NCBI RefSeq assembly: GCF_040372045.1
Contig: NZ_BAABWH010000010.1
Length of the DNA stretch: 64,000 nucleotides
Strand: one strand, 5' to 3'
From: Thalassolituus sp006212115
GTDB taxonomy: Bacteria; Pseudomonadota; Gammaproteobacteria; Pseudomonadales; Oceanobacteraceae
Under the pieces are notes generated by a model. That model was not told the origin of the DNA, did not search any database, and saw only the letters and a list, made by a program, of their open reading frames with translations. Below, one piece after another: positions 50,953-60,399 of this stretch. The position numbers were made by a program, and so were the translations under genes. How positions within the stretch are numbered: the stretch's first letter is position 1; each line of letters opens with the position of its first letter.

Positions 50953-51369
50953 TGCAGTTTCCTTGATTTTTTGCACCATAGCCCGCAAACCGTTTCCGCG
51001 GGTTGGGCTAAGGTGCTTCACCAGGTCGACCTGTTCAAAATACGCATCCACATCAAATGCCAGAATCTCACCAGGTGTTTTGTAGTTGAATGCGGCCAGT
51101 ACCATGCCAAGAAGACCACGAACAATGTGGGCATCAGAATCGGCTTCAAATACCAGCGTGTTATTGTCCTGAGTGTGATCAATCCACACCTGGCTTTGAC
51201 AACCACGCAGTAAATAATCGTCGGTTTTCTTGCTATCGCTCATGGCAGGCAATTCCTTGCCCAGATCGATGATGTACTTGTATCTTTCTTCCCAGTCATC
51301 GAAGAAGCTCAACGTATCTACGATGTCTTCACTGGTGATGCTTTTCCCAAACGGGCTCTCGGTAGACAT
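50941..51369 (-). CDS. SufE/CsdE-family cysteine-desulfurase sulfur acceptor
   Basis: 142 residues with the sulfur-accepting cysteine Cys57 in DDYLLRGCQSQVWI, flanked by FDDWEERYKYIIDLGKEL and by GLLGMVLAAFNYKTPGEIL. SufE takes persulfide from SufS and CsdE from CsdA; neither partner is in the window, so the exact type is not set. It follows dapC by nine bases and is probably co-transcribed with it. Confidence 0.93.
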   Translation of the reverse strand: MSTESPFGKSITSEDIVDTLSFFDDWEERYKYIIDLGKELPAMSDSKKTDDYLLRGCQSQVWIDHTQDNNTLVFEADSDAHIVRGLLGMVLAAFNYKTPGEILAFDVDAYFEQVDLVKHLSPTRGNGLRAMVQKIKETASAV

Positions 51370-51378
51370 ACTTGCTCC

Positions 51379-52572
51379 TTACAGGGATTCGACGAAAGAA
51401 CGGATGCGCTTCGCGGCTTCAATACACTCTGAGGTGCTTGCGACGAGAGCCATACGGATGCGATTGTCGCCCGGATTAATGCCATCTACCGTTCGGGACA
51501 AGTAGGAGCCCGGTAGGACAGTGACGTTCTGTTGCGCGAACAACTGCTGCGCAAAGGTCTCTTCATTTATCGGTGTTTTTGGCCATAAATAGAAGCTTGC
51601 TTCAGTCTGTTTGACGTCCAGCACAGGGCTCAGGATATCCAGGACGGCACTGAACTTCTGGGTGTATTCTGCTCGGTTCTGCTCAACGTGCGCTTCATCG
51701 TTCCATGCTGCAATACTCGCCAGCTGAGTGTGTACTGGCATCGCGCAACCATGATAGGTCCGGTACAGCAGGAAAGGTTTGAGCAGTTCGGCATCACCGG
51801 CAATAAAGCCCGAGCGAAGACCGGGCAAGTTTGAACGTTTCGACAGCGAGTGGAAAACAACACAGCGTTTGTAGTCGTGACGACCCAGCTTGGCACAGGC
51901 TTCCAGTAGACCCATTGGGGGCTCTGCACTTTCAACGAAGATCTCGGAATAGCACTCGTCGCTGGCCAGCGTGAAATCGTATTTGTCGGCCAGCTCGATT
52001 AACTTCTGGAAGTCTTCCAGCTTCAGAGTAGAGCCAGTTGGGTTACCCGGTGTACAGACAAACAGAAGCTGACAGCGGTGCCAGATTTCTTCTGGCACCG
52101 CATCGAAATCCGGGTTGAAACCGTTTTCTTCAAGACAGGGAAGAAAGTGTGGCTCGGCGCCCGAAAGGTACGCAGCACCCTCGTAGATTTGATAAAACGG
52201 ATTGGGTGAAACCACCAGTGGACGGTATTGGCAGCGGTTCACTGCGGCTTGCGTAAACGCGAAGATGGCTTCGCGGGTTCCATTCACCGGAATAACTTGA
52301 GAGACAGGGTCGACGCTCTCCAATGAGAATCGACGTTCCAGCCAACTGGCAATCGTTTGATTCAGTTCTGGCAAGCCTTTGGTCGTTGGGTAGTTTTCAA
52401 CTCGCTGCAGTTCAGTACGCAGTGTGTCTAGCACGAATTCGGGAGCGGGGTGTTTTGGCTCACCGATAGAGAGCGCAATGTGCTCCAGATTATCAGGTGG
52501 AGTGACTTCGCCCTTCAGTTTGGCCAGTTTCTCAAATGGGTAAGGCTGGAGTTTGCTCAGATCTGGATTCAT
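51379..52572 (-). CDS. dapC: N-succinyldiaminopimelate aminotransferase
   Basis: 397 residues of the class I aminotransferase fold. The start MNPDLSKLQPYPFEKLAKLK and ALSIGEPKHPAPEFVLDTL match proteobacterial DapC. The PLP lysine is in VVFHSLSKRSNLPGLRSGF. It makes L,L-diaminopimelate intermediates for lysine and the cell wall. Upstream of the sufE-like gene on the minus strand; SufE/DapC neighbours are also known in Pseudomonas. Confidence 0.92.
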   Translation of the reverse strand: MNPDLSKLQPYPFEKLAKLKGEVTPPDNLEHIALSIGEPKHPAPEFVLDTLRTELQRVENYPTTKGLPELNQTIASWLERRFSLESVDPVSQVIPVNGTREAIFAFTQAAVNRCQYRPLVVSPNPFYQIYEGAAYLSGAEPHFLPCLEENGFNPDFDAVPEEIWHRCQLLFVCTPGNPTGSTLKLEDFQKLIELADKYDFTLASDECYSEIFVESAEPPMGLLEACAKLGRHDYKRCVVFHSLSKRSNLPGLRSGFIAGDAELLKPFLLYRTYHGCAMPVHTQLASIAAWNDEAHVEQNRAEYTQKFSAVLDILSPVLDVKQTEASFYLWPKTPINEETFAQQLFAQQNVTVLPGSYLSRTVDGINPGDNRIRMALVASTSECIEAAKRIRSFVESL

Positions 52573-52689
52573 GCCGCTTCCGATTCACATTATTTGAGCA
52601 ACATTATACTGCGAATGAGGCTGGTCCCGACAGAGGCATGGAAAGACAGAAGGGTGGTGAATAGAGAGTATAGGCAGGGGAAACAAAAT

Positions 52690-52716
52690 CAGGCCAGATC
52701 AGAAAGATCTGGCCTG
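52690..52716 (-). terminator. Terminator of the small coiled-coil lipoprotein gene
   Basis: Perfect 11-bp stem CAGGCCAGATC (52690-52700) with GATCTGGCCTG (52706-52716) and a 5-base loop. On the minus strand it is followed by ATTTTGTTT. Confidence 0.85.
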
Positions 52717-52724
52717 GCGTCAGA

Positions 52725-53081
52725 TTACTCGCCTGACTTGGCTTTCTGCTCGAGGCGTGCAGCCGCTTCGCGCAGCTCTTTAGCAGCCAGCTCAGAAGCT
52801 GAACTGTCGTTGCTTGCCTGGCTCAGCTTTTCGATTACTTCACCCAGAGCTTCCTGGCTTTCTGTAACAGCTTCCAGAGCTTCAACTGCTTCTTCAGCTG
52901 CTTTCAGCGCTTTCTTAGTTTCAGCTGTCAGTTCTGCGTATGCGCTTTCCAGATCTTCAGCGACCAGTGTTTCTTCGACAACAACAACTTCCGCTTCTTC
53001 AGTAGTTTCGGCGTCATCGCTGCATGCAGTAAGAAGAAATGCAGACAGAGCAGCAGAGGTAAGCAGAGCGTACTTTTTCAT
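52725..53081 (-). CDS. Small coiled-coil lipoprotein
   Basis: 118 residues with signal and lipobox LSAFLLTACSDDAE. The mature part is acidic and then forms a long Ala/Glu/Lys helix with heptad-like spacing (LKAAEEAVEALEAVTESQ, ELAAKELREAAARLEQKA). Codon use is biased (many GCT/GCA and GAA), as in abundant proteins such as Lpp-like outer membrane tethers, although it ends KSGE rather than in a Lys residue. Single gene with its own terminator. Confidence 0.8.
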   Translation of the reverse strand: MKKYALLTSAALSAFLLTACSDDAETTEEAEVVVVEETLVAEDLESAYAELTAETKKALKAAEEAVEALEAVTESQEALGEVIEKLSQASNDSSASELAAKELREAAARLEQKAKSGE

Positions 53082-53264
53082 GGTATTTCCTTTAACTTGT
53101 TATTGGACATGGCGTTATTTACTGCCAAAAAAATAAGGCAAAATGATTATACCGGTCTGCGGTTATGGGTGAAGGTCTTTTGATGCAGTGCCCACAGTGG
53201 TGTGGGCTTGTATGGACAGGTATGTCCAAGCAGATACGGAAAGCCAGATACGAATAGCCAGAGA

Positions 53265-54782
53265 TTAATACATCTTCACCAATATGCTTTCCAGGCGCGT
53301 CAGAGCAACTGCACTCAGGTCAATAATCAGTCGAGTATTGTCGTGCTCAACGGGCACGGTAATGGGAAATGTACCATGTCTGGTGTACAGGGTCGCCTCT
53401 TCGATCTGCCCCTGAATGTGATGTTCTATGACCAATTCAGAGTACCTGTCACCGTCAATCACCAGGGTCTCCAGAGAAACTTCCTGGTCGGCAAAAGCTG
53501 AAATCTGAAGCAGTGCTGCAGGCTCGTTAGTCACGATGAATACCCGTGATTCGACGCCCTCGGGCGATACATCAGTGTGCGTGAGTGTGACTGGCTGTCC
53601 GCCAGTAAGTCGATGAATGTCGCTCATTGCATCACTGATGCGCTGCCCTTCAGGGCCTGCGCTGGTTCCATAGTAAAACCACTGTGCTTGTAGGGGAGTA
53701 AACTGGTTGTCGAACACCCACTGGAGGTATCGTCCTGCAATCGCGATGGCTGAGCCCGCTCCCAAGCCGCCTTGCGCAAGATTGATACCGACTTCTTCAG
53801 TAATCCACACGCCATCGATCCTCTCGGGTAACCACGTGTTGTGTAGCGTTGTCAGGGTTTCACGCCAATGCTCAGGGTTCGCATCGTTAAACGAATGACC
53901 AAGGTAGTGGATCGTAATCAGGTCGATGACCTCATAAACCCGTCGCCCGCTTAGCGCAGAAGCGAAGGCTCCTTCTATGGTGTAGTTTAATAAATCATTC
54001 AGGAATACCTGCGAGTCAGGTGCAGAAAACGCCGAGACAGAGCCGAGTGCAGCTTTGATTTTCGCGTTGGTGGTCACCTCTGCTTCTGCCAATGCCTGCA
54101 GTGTTGGAGCCAGAAAGTATTCAACGTAAACCTTCAATCCGAAGGCTTCGTTGCTTAGCCCCCCTGTCTCATTGTCAAAATACAGGACTGCATTCCGGGT
54201 GTAGCTGGAGGCATTGATTTCGTTACCGATTTGCCAGTAAAACACCGCTCCTTCTGGCAGCGTAAGTGATACTTCTTCGGCACGGTTTTTCACTACGGAG
54301 CGCCATTGAGCGCCGCCATCAATAATCAATGCATCCATATAGCGTGAAAACTGATCGTTTGGTTGATCAGCATCCGGTGCTATTTTAGCTGAGCCCATGC
54401 CACCTATTTGCGCAATGATTGCGCGGTCCATTGCCGTAGAAAAGAGCGTCGCTTTATCTGTCTCTGTGAGTGCGACATACTCATTTGCGTTGCGTATTTC
54501 GAGTTCCTCGCGCATGGGATCACGTACAGCGCCTGACCACTCAAAAGACTGATAAAGGCTGCCTAAATAGTTCGATAGCTTGGTGGCATTCTGCAGCACA
54601 GGCGAGGAATTATCTTCGGCGGGCGGGCTATCCGGTTCTGGAGAGCTGGGTTCTGGAATGCTGGGTTCGGACTCTGTCGATACTGGGCTGCCAGAAGTCT
54701 CCTGCCCGCCGCAACCAGTGAGGGCAGCACTGCAGATTAAGATACTAAATAGGATTATTGCGAAGCGTCCGATTTTCCGCAT
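53265..54782 (-). CDS. Lipoprotein with glycoside-hydrolase-like TIM-barrel features
   Basis: 505 residues. Lipobox SAALTGCGGQE, then a Pro/Ser/Glu-rich linker (PSIPEPSSPEPDSP) that would extend the domain from the membrane. FYWQIGNEINASS (Glu188 after Asn) and DGVWITEEVGIN (Glu329/330) are placed like the acid/base and nucleophile glutamates of clan GH-A enzymes, about 141 residues apart. DLITIHYLGHSFND fits a barrel strand. The last 90 residues look like a beta-sandwich. The family is not set; a GH39/GH79-like enzyme is possible. Confidence 0.7.
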   Translation of the reverse strand: MRKIGRFAIILFSILICSAALTGCGGQETSGSPVSTESEPSIPEPSSPEPDSPPAEDNSSPVLQNATKLSNYLGSLYQSFEWSGAVRDPMREELEIRNANEYVALTETDKATLFSTAMDRAIIAQIGGMGSAKIAPDADQPNDQFSRYMDALIIDGGAQWRSVVKNRAEEVSLTLPEGAVFYWQIGNEINASSYTRNAVLYFDNETGGLSNEAFGLKVYVEYFLAPTLQALAEAEVTTNAKIKAALGSVSAFSAPDSQVFLNDLLNYTIEGAFASALSGRRVYEVIDLITIHYLGHSFNDANPEHWRETLTTLHNTWLPERIDGVWITEEVGINLAQGGLGAGSAIAIAGRYLQWVFDNQFTPLQAQWFYYGTSAGPEGQRISDAMSDIHRLTGGQPVTLTHTDVSPEGVESRVFIVTNEPAALLQISAFADQEVSLETLVIDGDRYSELVIEHHIQGQIEEATLYTRHGTFPITVPVEHDNTRLIIDLSAVALTRLESILVKMY

Positions 54783-54893
54783 GGCCCGTTTACTTCCGAG
54801 GAATGACGGACAAAGCCTACCGCTTCGTCTGCAGAGTGGCCCTGACCATTTGAGACAAAACGGCCAGGGCGTTTCAGCTCGTAAGGTGAAAAG

Positions 54894-55748
54894 TCAGGAC
54901 ATCAACTGGGGAAGTATTTGAGCATCCCACAGACTGGAGCGGAATTTATCGCGGAACCAACTCAGATGGCCGATGCGTTTTTCACCGATGTCTTTGGGAT
55001 TGATACGAATCATCTTACGGTCACTGCCGGTGAAGAACGAGTGAAGGTTTTCTATATTACGGGCAGACATCATTTCATCGTCACTGAATGAAATTGATGT
55101 AATAGGCGTCGTCACTGAGGCAAATTGCTCGCGCAGCCACTGGCCCTCGTACCCCACAGCGTAATCTTTGTTCTTGCACCAGCGCCACCACTGGCGCATG
55201 GCGTTGGCAGGAAGATCTCCCACCATATTCAGGCGGTCACCGGGGAAGTACCCTTTTATCGAGACGGCTAATGGTGCGATGCCGTACCAGAGTGCCCATA
55301 CAAAACGTTTGGTTTCCGGTGAGTTGTGGCGCCAGTAACCGCTGCCGCTGGCCATCGTGATCGCTTTATCAATCATGTTAGTCGATGGTGTCATGCCCAG
55401 TAGCTGGCCACCGACGCTGTGGCCAACCCAGTAAAATTTTTGTCCGGGGTAATTTGCGCGCACAAATCGGATAATAGCGTCGCAGTCGTACTCACCCCAC
55501 TGCAGCATATTGGTATCGATTTCTTTTAATGGGCGATCTACCGAAGCTCCCATGCCGTAGTAATCGAAGGTGATGGCCGACATTCCCTGCTCATTGAGCC
55601 ATAGCGCGAATTTTTCGTAGCAGGTTTGCGGCACGCCCATTGCGCCGGCAATCACGACGACCTGCTTACTTTCATGTTTGTTAAACAACCGGATCTGGAG
55701 TTTCCGTGACGGGTGGGTTGTTTGCAGTGTTTGTTCTATCAGTGCCAT
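54894..55748 (-). CDS. Alpha/beta hydrolase of the serine aminopeptidase-like group
   Basis: 284 residues. The nucleophile elbow is FYWVGHSVGGQLLG (Ser), with FDYYGMGASVDRP on strand beta-4 and RIGHLSWFRDKF near the end, likely holding the catalytic His. No signal peptide. It lies 20 bases after the TetR-family gene on the same strand and is probably its operon partner. Confidence 0.88.
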   Translation of the reverse strand: MALIEQTLQTTHPSRKLQIRLFNKHESKQVVVIAGAMGVPQTCYEKFALWLNEQGMSAITFDYYGMGASVDRPLKEIDTNMLQWGEYDCDAIIRFVRANYPGQKFYWVGHSVGGQLLGMTPSTNMIDKAITMASGSGYWRHNSPETKRFVWALWYGIAPLAVSIKGYFPGDRLNMVGDLPANAMRQWWRWCKNKDYAVGYEGQWLREQFASVTTPITSISFSDDEMMSARNIENLHSFFTGSDRKMIRINPKDIGEKRIGHLSWFRDKFRSSLWDAQILPQLMS

Positions 55749-55768
55749 GTTACTTCTCCGGCATCAGC

Positions 55769-56353
55769 TCAGGCAGGGATGGTTATACGAATCAGAGCTA
55801 ACAGTTGCTCTTCGACATGGTCCAGAGGTTCTGCAGAACGCTGTGCACGACACATAGGTACGGTGCCTTCGATGGACGCTACGATCATGGTGGCCAGTGA
55901 TTGTGCATCTGTGGTTTCAGCGCCGTGCTTCTGTAGCTGTTCGGTAAGAAGCGCTCGCCAGCGTGCGAAGGTTTCTGCAGCAACATCGAGTGCGGCGTAG
56001 CCATCCTCATCTGCGGGCTCGTCAACCGATACTGCCAACACAGGGCAGCCGTTACGGAAGTTCGACCTAACTGCGTCGTCGCGCCAGTACTGAACAAAGG
56101 CGCGGATACCCGCCTCCAGACCCAGGGCAAACGCCTTTTCCAGTTGTTTCTCAATAAAGCGACCTGACATCTGTACTGCCTCGATAATCAGTTGGTTTTT
56201 GCCTTCAGGAAAGTAGTGATAGGTCGACCCGAGTGGTGTACCGGAAAACTTGGCTACTTCACGAATACTGGTTCGACTAACACCGCGCTGAGCGATCATC
56301 AGCGCAGCTCCGCCGACTAGTCGACGTCGAACTGCTGGGTCATTCTTGGCCAT
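55769..56353 (-). CDS. TetR-family transcriptional regulator
   Basis: 194 residues. The N-terminal helix-turn-helix has LVGGAALMIAQRGVSRTSIR and then SGTPLGSTYHYFPEGKNQLI. The C-terminal part with CRAQRSAEPLDHVEEQLLAL is of the TetR_C type seen in LmrA/YxaF-like regulators. It is divergent from the molybdopterin oxidoreductase gene and upstream of the alpha/beta hydrolase. A perfect TetR-style palindrome lies 13 bases from its start, so it most likely represses itself and perhaps the divergent gene. Confidence 0.92.
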   Translation of the reverse strand: MAKNDPAVRRRLVGGAALMIAQRGVSRTSIREVAKFSGTPLGSTYHYFPEGKNQLIIEAVQMSGRFIEKQLEKAFALGLEAGIRAFVQYWRDDAVRSNFRNGCPVLAVSVDEPADEDGYAALDVAAETFARWRALLTEQLQKHGAETTDAQSLATMIVASIEGTVPMCRAQRSAEPLDHVEEQLLALIRITIPA

Positions 56354-56365
56354 AAAACCACCTTG

Positions 56366-56383
56366 TTATAACGAGTGTTATAA
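56366..56383. promoter_or_regulatory. Likely TetR-family operator
   Basis: TTATAAC (56366-56372), GAGT, GTTATAA (56377-56383): a perfect 7+4+7 palindrome in the 85-base gap between the tetR-like gene and the divergent oxidoreductase gene. Size and position suit a TetR-family dimer. Confidence 0.75.
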
Positions 56384-56438
56384 TTTAGCATCAGTTCAAA
56401 CCGTAAACAATTGCCTGTGTCAGGTGAGAGAGGCTTGA

Positions 56439-58709
56439 GTGAATATTTCAGTGACGGAAACCCGGGAAGATACAACGGCCTGCATACTCTGTTCGCGTAA
56501 TTGTGGGTTATCGGTCGAGGTGGACGATACGGGCTTTAAGAAGATTCGTGGTGACGAGCAGCACCCTATGACAGAGGGCTATATCTGTCAGAAAGCAGGA
56601 CGGCTTGAGTATTACCAAAACAACGCCGATCGTTTGACTCAGCCTCTAAAACGAAAAGAGGATGGTTCATTTGAAGAGGTCCCTTGGGATCAGGCGATTA
56701 ATGAAATTGCTACTAAGATGAATCTGATTCGTGACACTCATGGCGGAGAAGCTTTTGCGACCTGTGGTGGCGGTGGACAGGGCAATCATCTTGGCGGTGG
56801 CTATTTAGCTCAGTTACGCGCGGCGATGAAAAGCCACTTTAACTACAACTCGTTGGGGCAGGAGAAAACTGGCGATTTTTGGTTAAACGGTCGCTTATTT
56901 GGCAGTCAGGCGTGCCATATTACCGAAGATATTGAGCACTCCGATTTTGTCATTTTTCTGGGTTGTAATCCGTTTCAGGCACACGGGATACCGAATGCTC
57001 GTCATACGCTGAACCAAATCAGTAAAGACTCGTCGCGGACTATGGTGGTTATCGATCCCCGGCGAACAGAAACTGCGCGAATGGCGGATGTTCATCTGCA
57101 ATTAAAACCCGGCACCGATGCCTATCTGCTCAGCGCGATTCTGGCCATTATTGTTAATGAAGGCCTTCAGGCAAAAGAATTTCTGGCAGAGCATTGCACT
57201 GGTTTCGCCAGTGTTGAGCGTTATCTGAAATCTGTCCCTGTAGAAGAGTTTATCCGTCGCGCCGATGTAGATTCAGACGACGTGTACAGGGTTGCAAGAG
57301 GGTTGGCGAAGGCTGACTCGGGCTGCGTTCGGGCTGATCTCGGTATTCAGCATTCGATCCGAACCACGTTGAACGGTTACTTCGAAAAACTACTATATCT
57401 GGTAACGGGTCAGTTCGGTAAGAAGGGTGGGAATAACCTGCACACCACTATCATACCCATTCTGACGGATACCGATGAGCGAAACCCGAAGTATCGCCGT
57501 AGCGTTTATCACAAGATGTTCGCGGTCTCTGGCATCCTGCCGCCAAATATTCTTGCGGATGAAATTCTGTTGGCGGGCGACAAAAGAATCCGTTCAATCT
57601 TTGTCGACAGCTGTAATCCCATCAATACCTGGGCTGACAGCGACCGCATGACAGAAGCCTTTAAGTCATTGGACCTGCTGGTGGTGACGGATGTGGCATT
57701 AACGGAGACGGCTCGCCTTGCACACTATGTTCTGCCAGCGGCATCTCAGTTCGAGAAGTGGGAGTTCACAGGGTTCAATCTCGAGTTTCCGGTGAATGGG
57801 TTTCACCTGCGTCACCCACTCTTTCCTGCATACGGAAATACCTTACCAGAGCCCGAGATCTATACCCGGATTCTCGAAGCGATGGGGAAAATACCCAAGG
57901 ACTTCCCAGTGATGAAAGCCATTGCACAGAGAGAGCCTGAAGGGACATTCCATCTCGGTTTTCTGATGTCGTTGGCAGCGAAATTGATAAGCAATAAAAA
58001 GTTAAAGCCATTCGCCGCATCAATCCTCTATCGTACGTTAGGGACTGCGCTACCGAATAAGGGTGCGGCCGCCGCTGTGATGTTGCCACTGTCCATCGTC
58101 ACCTCTATGCGATATCACGATGGCGTCAAGCGCGCGGGCTTTAAAGGTAATCGTTTTACTTCTGGCGTCAGACTCTTCCGTGCAATTCTGCAAGCGCGCT
58201 CGGGACTGGTATATATCCGACAGAAATACGATGACGTTTGGTCGTTGGTGGCCAATAAAGATCAGAAGATTCATCTGCGGATTCCAGAAATGCTGGATGA
58301 GGCTCGGGCACTTCTGCAGGAACCCGTAGATCACGACAAACCGTTTACGCTGATTGCCGGCGAGCGCCGTGCGTACAACGCCAATCAGATTTACCGAGAT
58401 CCTAAATGGCGTAAAACAGATAAAACCGGTGCGATGCGGATTCACCCTGACGACGCTAAAGCACTAGGGCTGGTTGCGGGAGATAAGGTGCTCTGTGATT
58501 CTGGCTATGCCAACATCAAGGTCGACATTATGATCGACGACACCATGCGCCGAAGTGTAGTGGCCTTGCCGCACGGGTATGCCATCACGTACGACAATGG
58601 AGAGGAAATTGGTCCGGCACTGAATCGTCTGATGCCTTCAACGCACTGTGATCCGTTTTCGCGTACGCCGTCCCATAAGTATACGCCGGTGTCGCTCGCG
58701 AAAGCCTGA
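56439..58709 (+). CDS. Molybdopterin oxidoreductase (FdhF/BisC superfamily)
   Basis: 756 residues from a GTG at 56439 with GAGAGAGG upstream. The N-terminal [4Fe-4S] motif is CILCSRNCGLS and GYICQKAG. Molybdopterin-binding domains follow with FVIFLGCNPFQAHGIPNA, VIDPRRTETA, LKPGTDAYLL and VDSCNPINTW. The C-terminal dinucleotide-binding domain has MRIHPDDAKALGLVAGDKV and ALPHGYAITYDNGEE. No signal peptide, so cytoplasmic. The substrate is not known; such stand-alone members act on various small compounds. Confidence 0.93.
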   Translation: MNISVTETREDTTACILCSRNCGLSVEVDDTGFKKIRGDEQHPMTEGYICQKAGRLEYYQNNADRLTQPLKRKEDGSFEEVPWDQAINEIATKMNLIRDTHGGEAFATCGGGGQGNHLGGGYLAQLRAAMKSHFNYNSLGQEKTGDFWLNGRLFGSQACHITEDIEHSDFVIFLGCNPFQAHGIPNARHTLNQISKDSSRTMVVIDPRRTETARMADVHLQLKPGTDAYLLSAILAIIVNEGLQAKEFLAEHCTGFASVERYLKSVPVEEFIRRADVDSDDVYRVARGLAKADSGCVRADLGIQHSIRTTLNGYFEKLLYLVTGQFGKKGGNNLHTTIIPILTDTDERNPKYRRSVYHKMFAVSGILPPNILADEILLAGDKRIRSIFVDSCNPINTWADSDRMTEAFKSLDLLVVTDVALTETARLAHYVLPAASQFEKWEFTGFNLEFPVNGFHLRHPLFPAYGNTLPEPEIYTRILEAMGKIPKDFPVMKAIAQREPEGTFHLGFLMSLAAKLISNKKLKPFAASILYRTLGTALPNKGAAAAVMLPLSIVTSMRYHDGVKRAGFKGNRFTSGVRLFRAILQARSGLVYIRQKYDDVWSLVANKDQKIHLRIPEMLDEARALLQEPVDHDKPFTLIAGERRAYNANQIYRDPKWRKTDKTGAMRIHPDDAKALGLVAGDKVLCDSGYANIKVDIMIDDTMRRSVVALPHGYAITYDNGEEIGPALNRLMPSTHCDPFSRTPSHKYTPVSLAKA

Positions 58710-58730
58710 TGTACAGTTGATTCAGGCATA

Positions 58731-58766
58731 AAAAAGCCCCGCCAATCTGCACTGGCGGGGCTTTTT
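58731..58766. terminator. Bidirectional terminator between the oxidoreductase and ilvC
   Basis: Stem GCCCCGCCA (58736-58744) with TGGCGGGGC (58753-58761), with an A run before and a T run after, serving the two convergent genes. Confidence 0.92.
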
Positions 58767-58787
58767 ATTTGCTAGCTAAAGCAGATC

Positions 58788-60278
58788 TTATGCAGATGCT
58801 TCAACGATACGCTTCATGTCAGTCATGTAGCCACGCAGCTCAGCACCAACCCACTCAACTGGGTGGTTACGGATCGCTTCGTTTACTTCAATCAGACGAG
58901 CGTTGTCGACAGAGTTAGAAGTCAGCTTCAGACCTTTACCGATCACGTCAGTGCTGATGTGCGGCATGAACTTCTCGCGCAGCAGAGGTACTGCAGCGTG
59001 AGAGAACAGGTAGTTACCGTATTCAGCCGTGTCAGAGATAACAACGTTCATCTCGTACAACTTACGACGTGCAATCGTGTTCGCGATCAGTGGCGTTTCG
59101 TGCAGAGACTCGTAGTAAGCAGACTCTTCAACGATACCGCTTTCAACCATAGATTCGAACGCCAGCTCAACACCCGCCTTGATCATAGCAACCAGCATGA
59201 TGCCGTGGTCGAAGTATTCCTGCTCGTCGATTTCAACGTCAGATGCTGATGCTTTTTCAAAGCCAGTTTCTGCGGTTTCTTCACGCCATTTCAGCAGGTT
59301 TGCATCGTCGTTCGCCCAGTCAGCCATCATAGTGGAAGAGAATTCGCCTTCCATGATGTCAGCCTGGTGCTTGCGGAACAGAGGACGCATCAGTTCTTTC
59401 AGCTCTTCAGCCATGTCAAACGCAACGATTTTCGCTGGGTTAGACAGACGGTCCATCATGTTAGTGATGCCGCCGTACTTCAGCGCTTCAGTCACAGTTT
59501 CCCAACCGTACTGGATCAGCTTAGAGGCGTAGCCTTCGTCGATGCCGTCGGCAACCATTTTCTCGAAGCCCAGGATCGCACCAGTCTGCAGCATGCCGCA
59601 CAGAATGGTCTGCTCGCCCATGAGGTCAGACTTAACTTCAGCAACGAAAGAAGATTCCAGACAGCCAGCGCGGTGACCGCCAGTTGCTGCAGCCCATGCT
59701 TTAGCGATGTCCCAGCCTTCCCCTTTTGGGTCGTTTTCTGGGTGAACAGCGATCAGAGTCGGAACACCGAAACCACGCTTGTATTCTTCACGTACTTCAG
59801 AACCTGGGCACTTAGGTGCAACCATAACAACGGTCAGGTCTTCACGGATCTGCATGCCTTCTTCAACGATGTTGAAACCGTGGGAGTAACCCAGGCAAGC
59901 GCCTTCTTTCATCAGAGGCATAACGGCAGTAACTACTGCAGTGTGCTGCTTATCTGGAGTCAGGTTCATAACCAGGTCAGCAGTCGGGATCAGCTCTTCG
60001 TACGTACCCACGTTGAAGCCGTTTTCGGTAGCGTTTTTCCATGACTGACGCTTCTCAGCGATCGCAGCTTCACGCAGAGCGTAAGATACGTCCAGGCCAG
60101 AGTCGCGCATGTTCATGCCTTGGTTCAGGCCCTGAGCACCACAACCAACGATGACAACTTTCTTACCTTTCAGGAATTCAGCTTCAGAAGCGAATTCAGA
60201 ACGGTCCATGAAACGGCAGCGGCCGAGTTGATCCAGCTTTTGCTGGAGGTTCAGAGTATTAAAGTAGTTAGCGCCCAT
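58788..60278 (-). CDS. ilvC: Ketol-acid reductoisomerase, class II
   Basis: 496 residues from the ATG at 60278 with AGGA upstream, the long (class II) form as in E. coli. ANYFNTLNLQQKLDQLGRC, then GKKVVIVGCGAQGLNQGMNM (NADPH loop), YSHGFNIVEEGM and VAPKCPGSEVREEYKRGFGV are characteristic. It makes 2,3-dihydroxy acids in valine and isoleucine synthesis. Divergent from ilvY, its expected LysR-type activator. Confidence 0.96.
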   Translation of the reverse strand: MGANYFNTLNLQQKLDQLGRCRFMDRSEFASEAEFLKGKKVVIVGCGAQGLNQGMNMRDSGLDVSYALREAAIAEKRQSWKNATENGFNVGTYEELIPTADLVMNLTPDKQHTAVVTAVMPLMKEGACLGYSHGFNIVEEGMQIREDLTVVMVAPKCPGSEVREEYKRGFGVPTLIAVHPENDPKGEGWDIAKAWAAATGGHRAGCLESSFVAEVKSDLMGEQTILCGMLQTGAILGFEKMVADGIDEGYASKLIQYGWETVTEALKYGGITNMMDRLSNPAKIVAFDMAEELKELMRPLFRKHQADIMEGEFSSTMMADWANDDANLLKWREETAETGFEKASASDVEIDEQEYFDHGIMLVAMIKAGVELAFESMVESGIVEESAYYESLHETPLIANTIARRKLYEMNVVISDTAEYGNYLFSHAAVPLLREKFMPHISTDVIGKGLKLTSNSVDNARLIEVNEAIRNHPVEWVGAELRGYMTDMKRIVEASA

Positions 60279-60315
60279 CACAAATTCCTTTAGTTAATAA
60301 AGCTACATGCGTTGC

Positions 60316-60399
60316 CAGAGCGGCGTTGGAAGCCCTTTCCACAATGCTCATTTACACTCAGTAAACTCCGCTTGTGGAAAGGCCTTCCGCCTTGCTCTG
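60316..60399. repeat. Large imperfect inverted repeat upstream of ilvC
   Basis: CAGAGCGGCGTTGGAAG-CCCTTTCCACAA (60316-60344) is matched in reverse by TTGTGGAAAGG-CCTTCCGCC-TTGCTCTG (60372-60399), with about 27 bases between. Weaker complementarity continues outward (AGCTACA at 60301 and TGTAGCT at 60434). The whole has the look of a REP- or MITE-like element or a long leader hairpin. No second copy is seen in the window. Confidence 0.6.
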
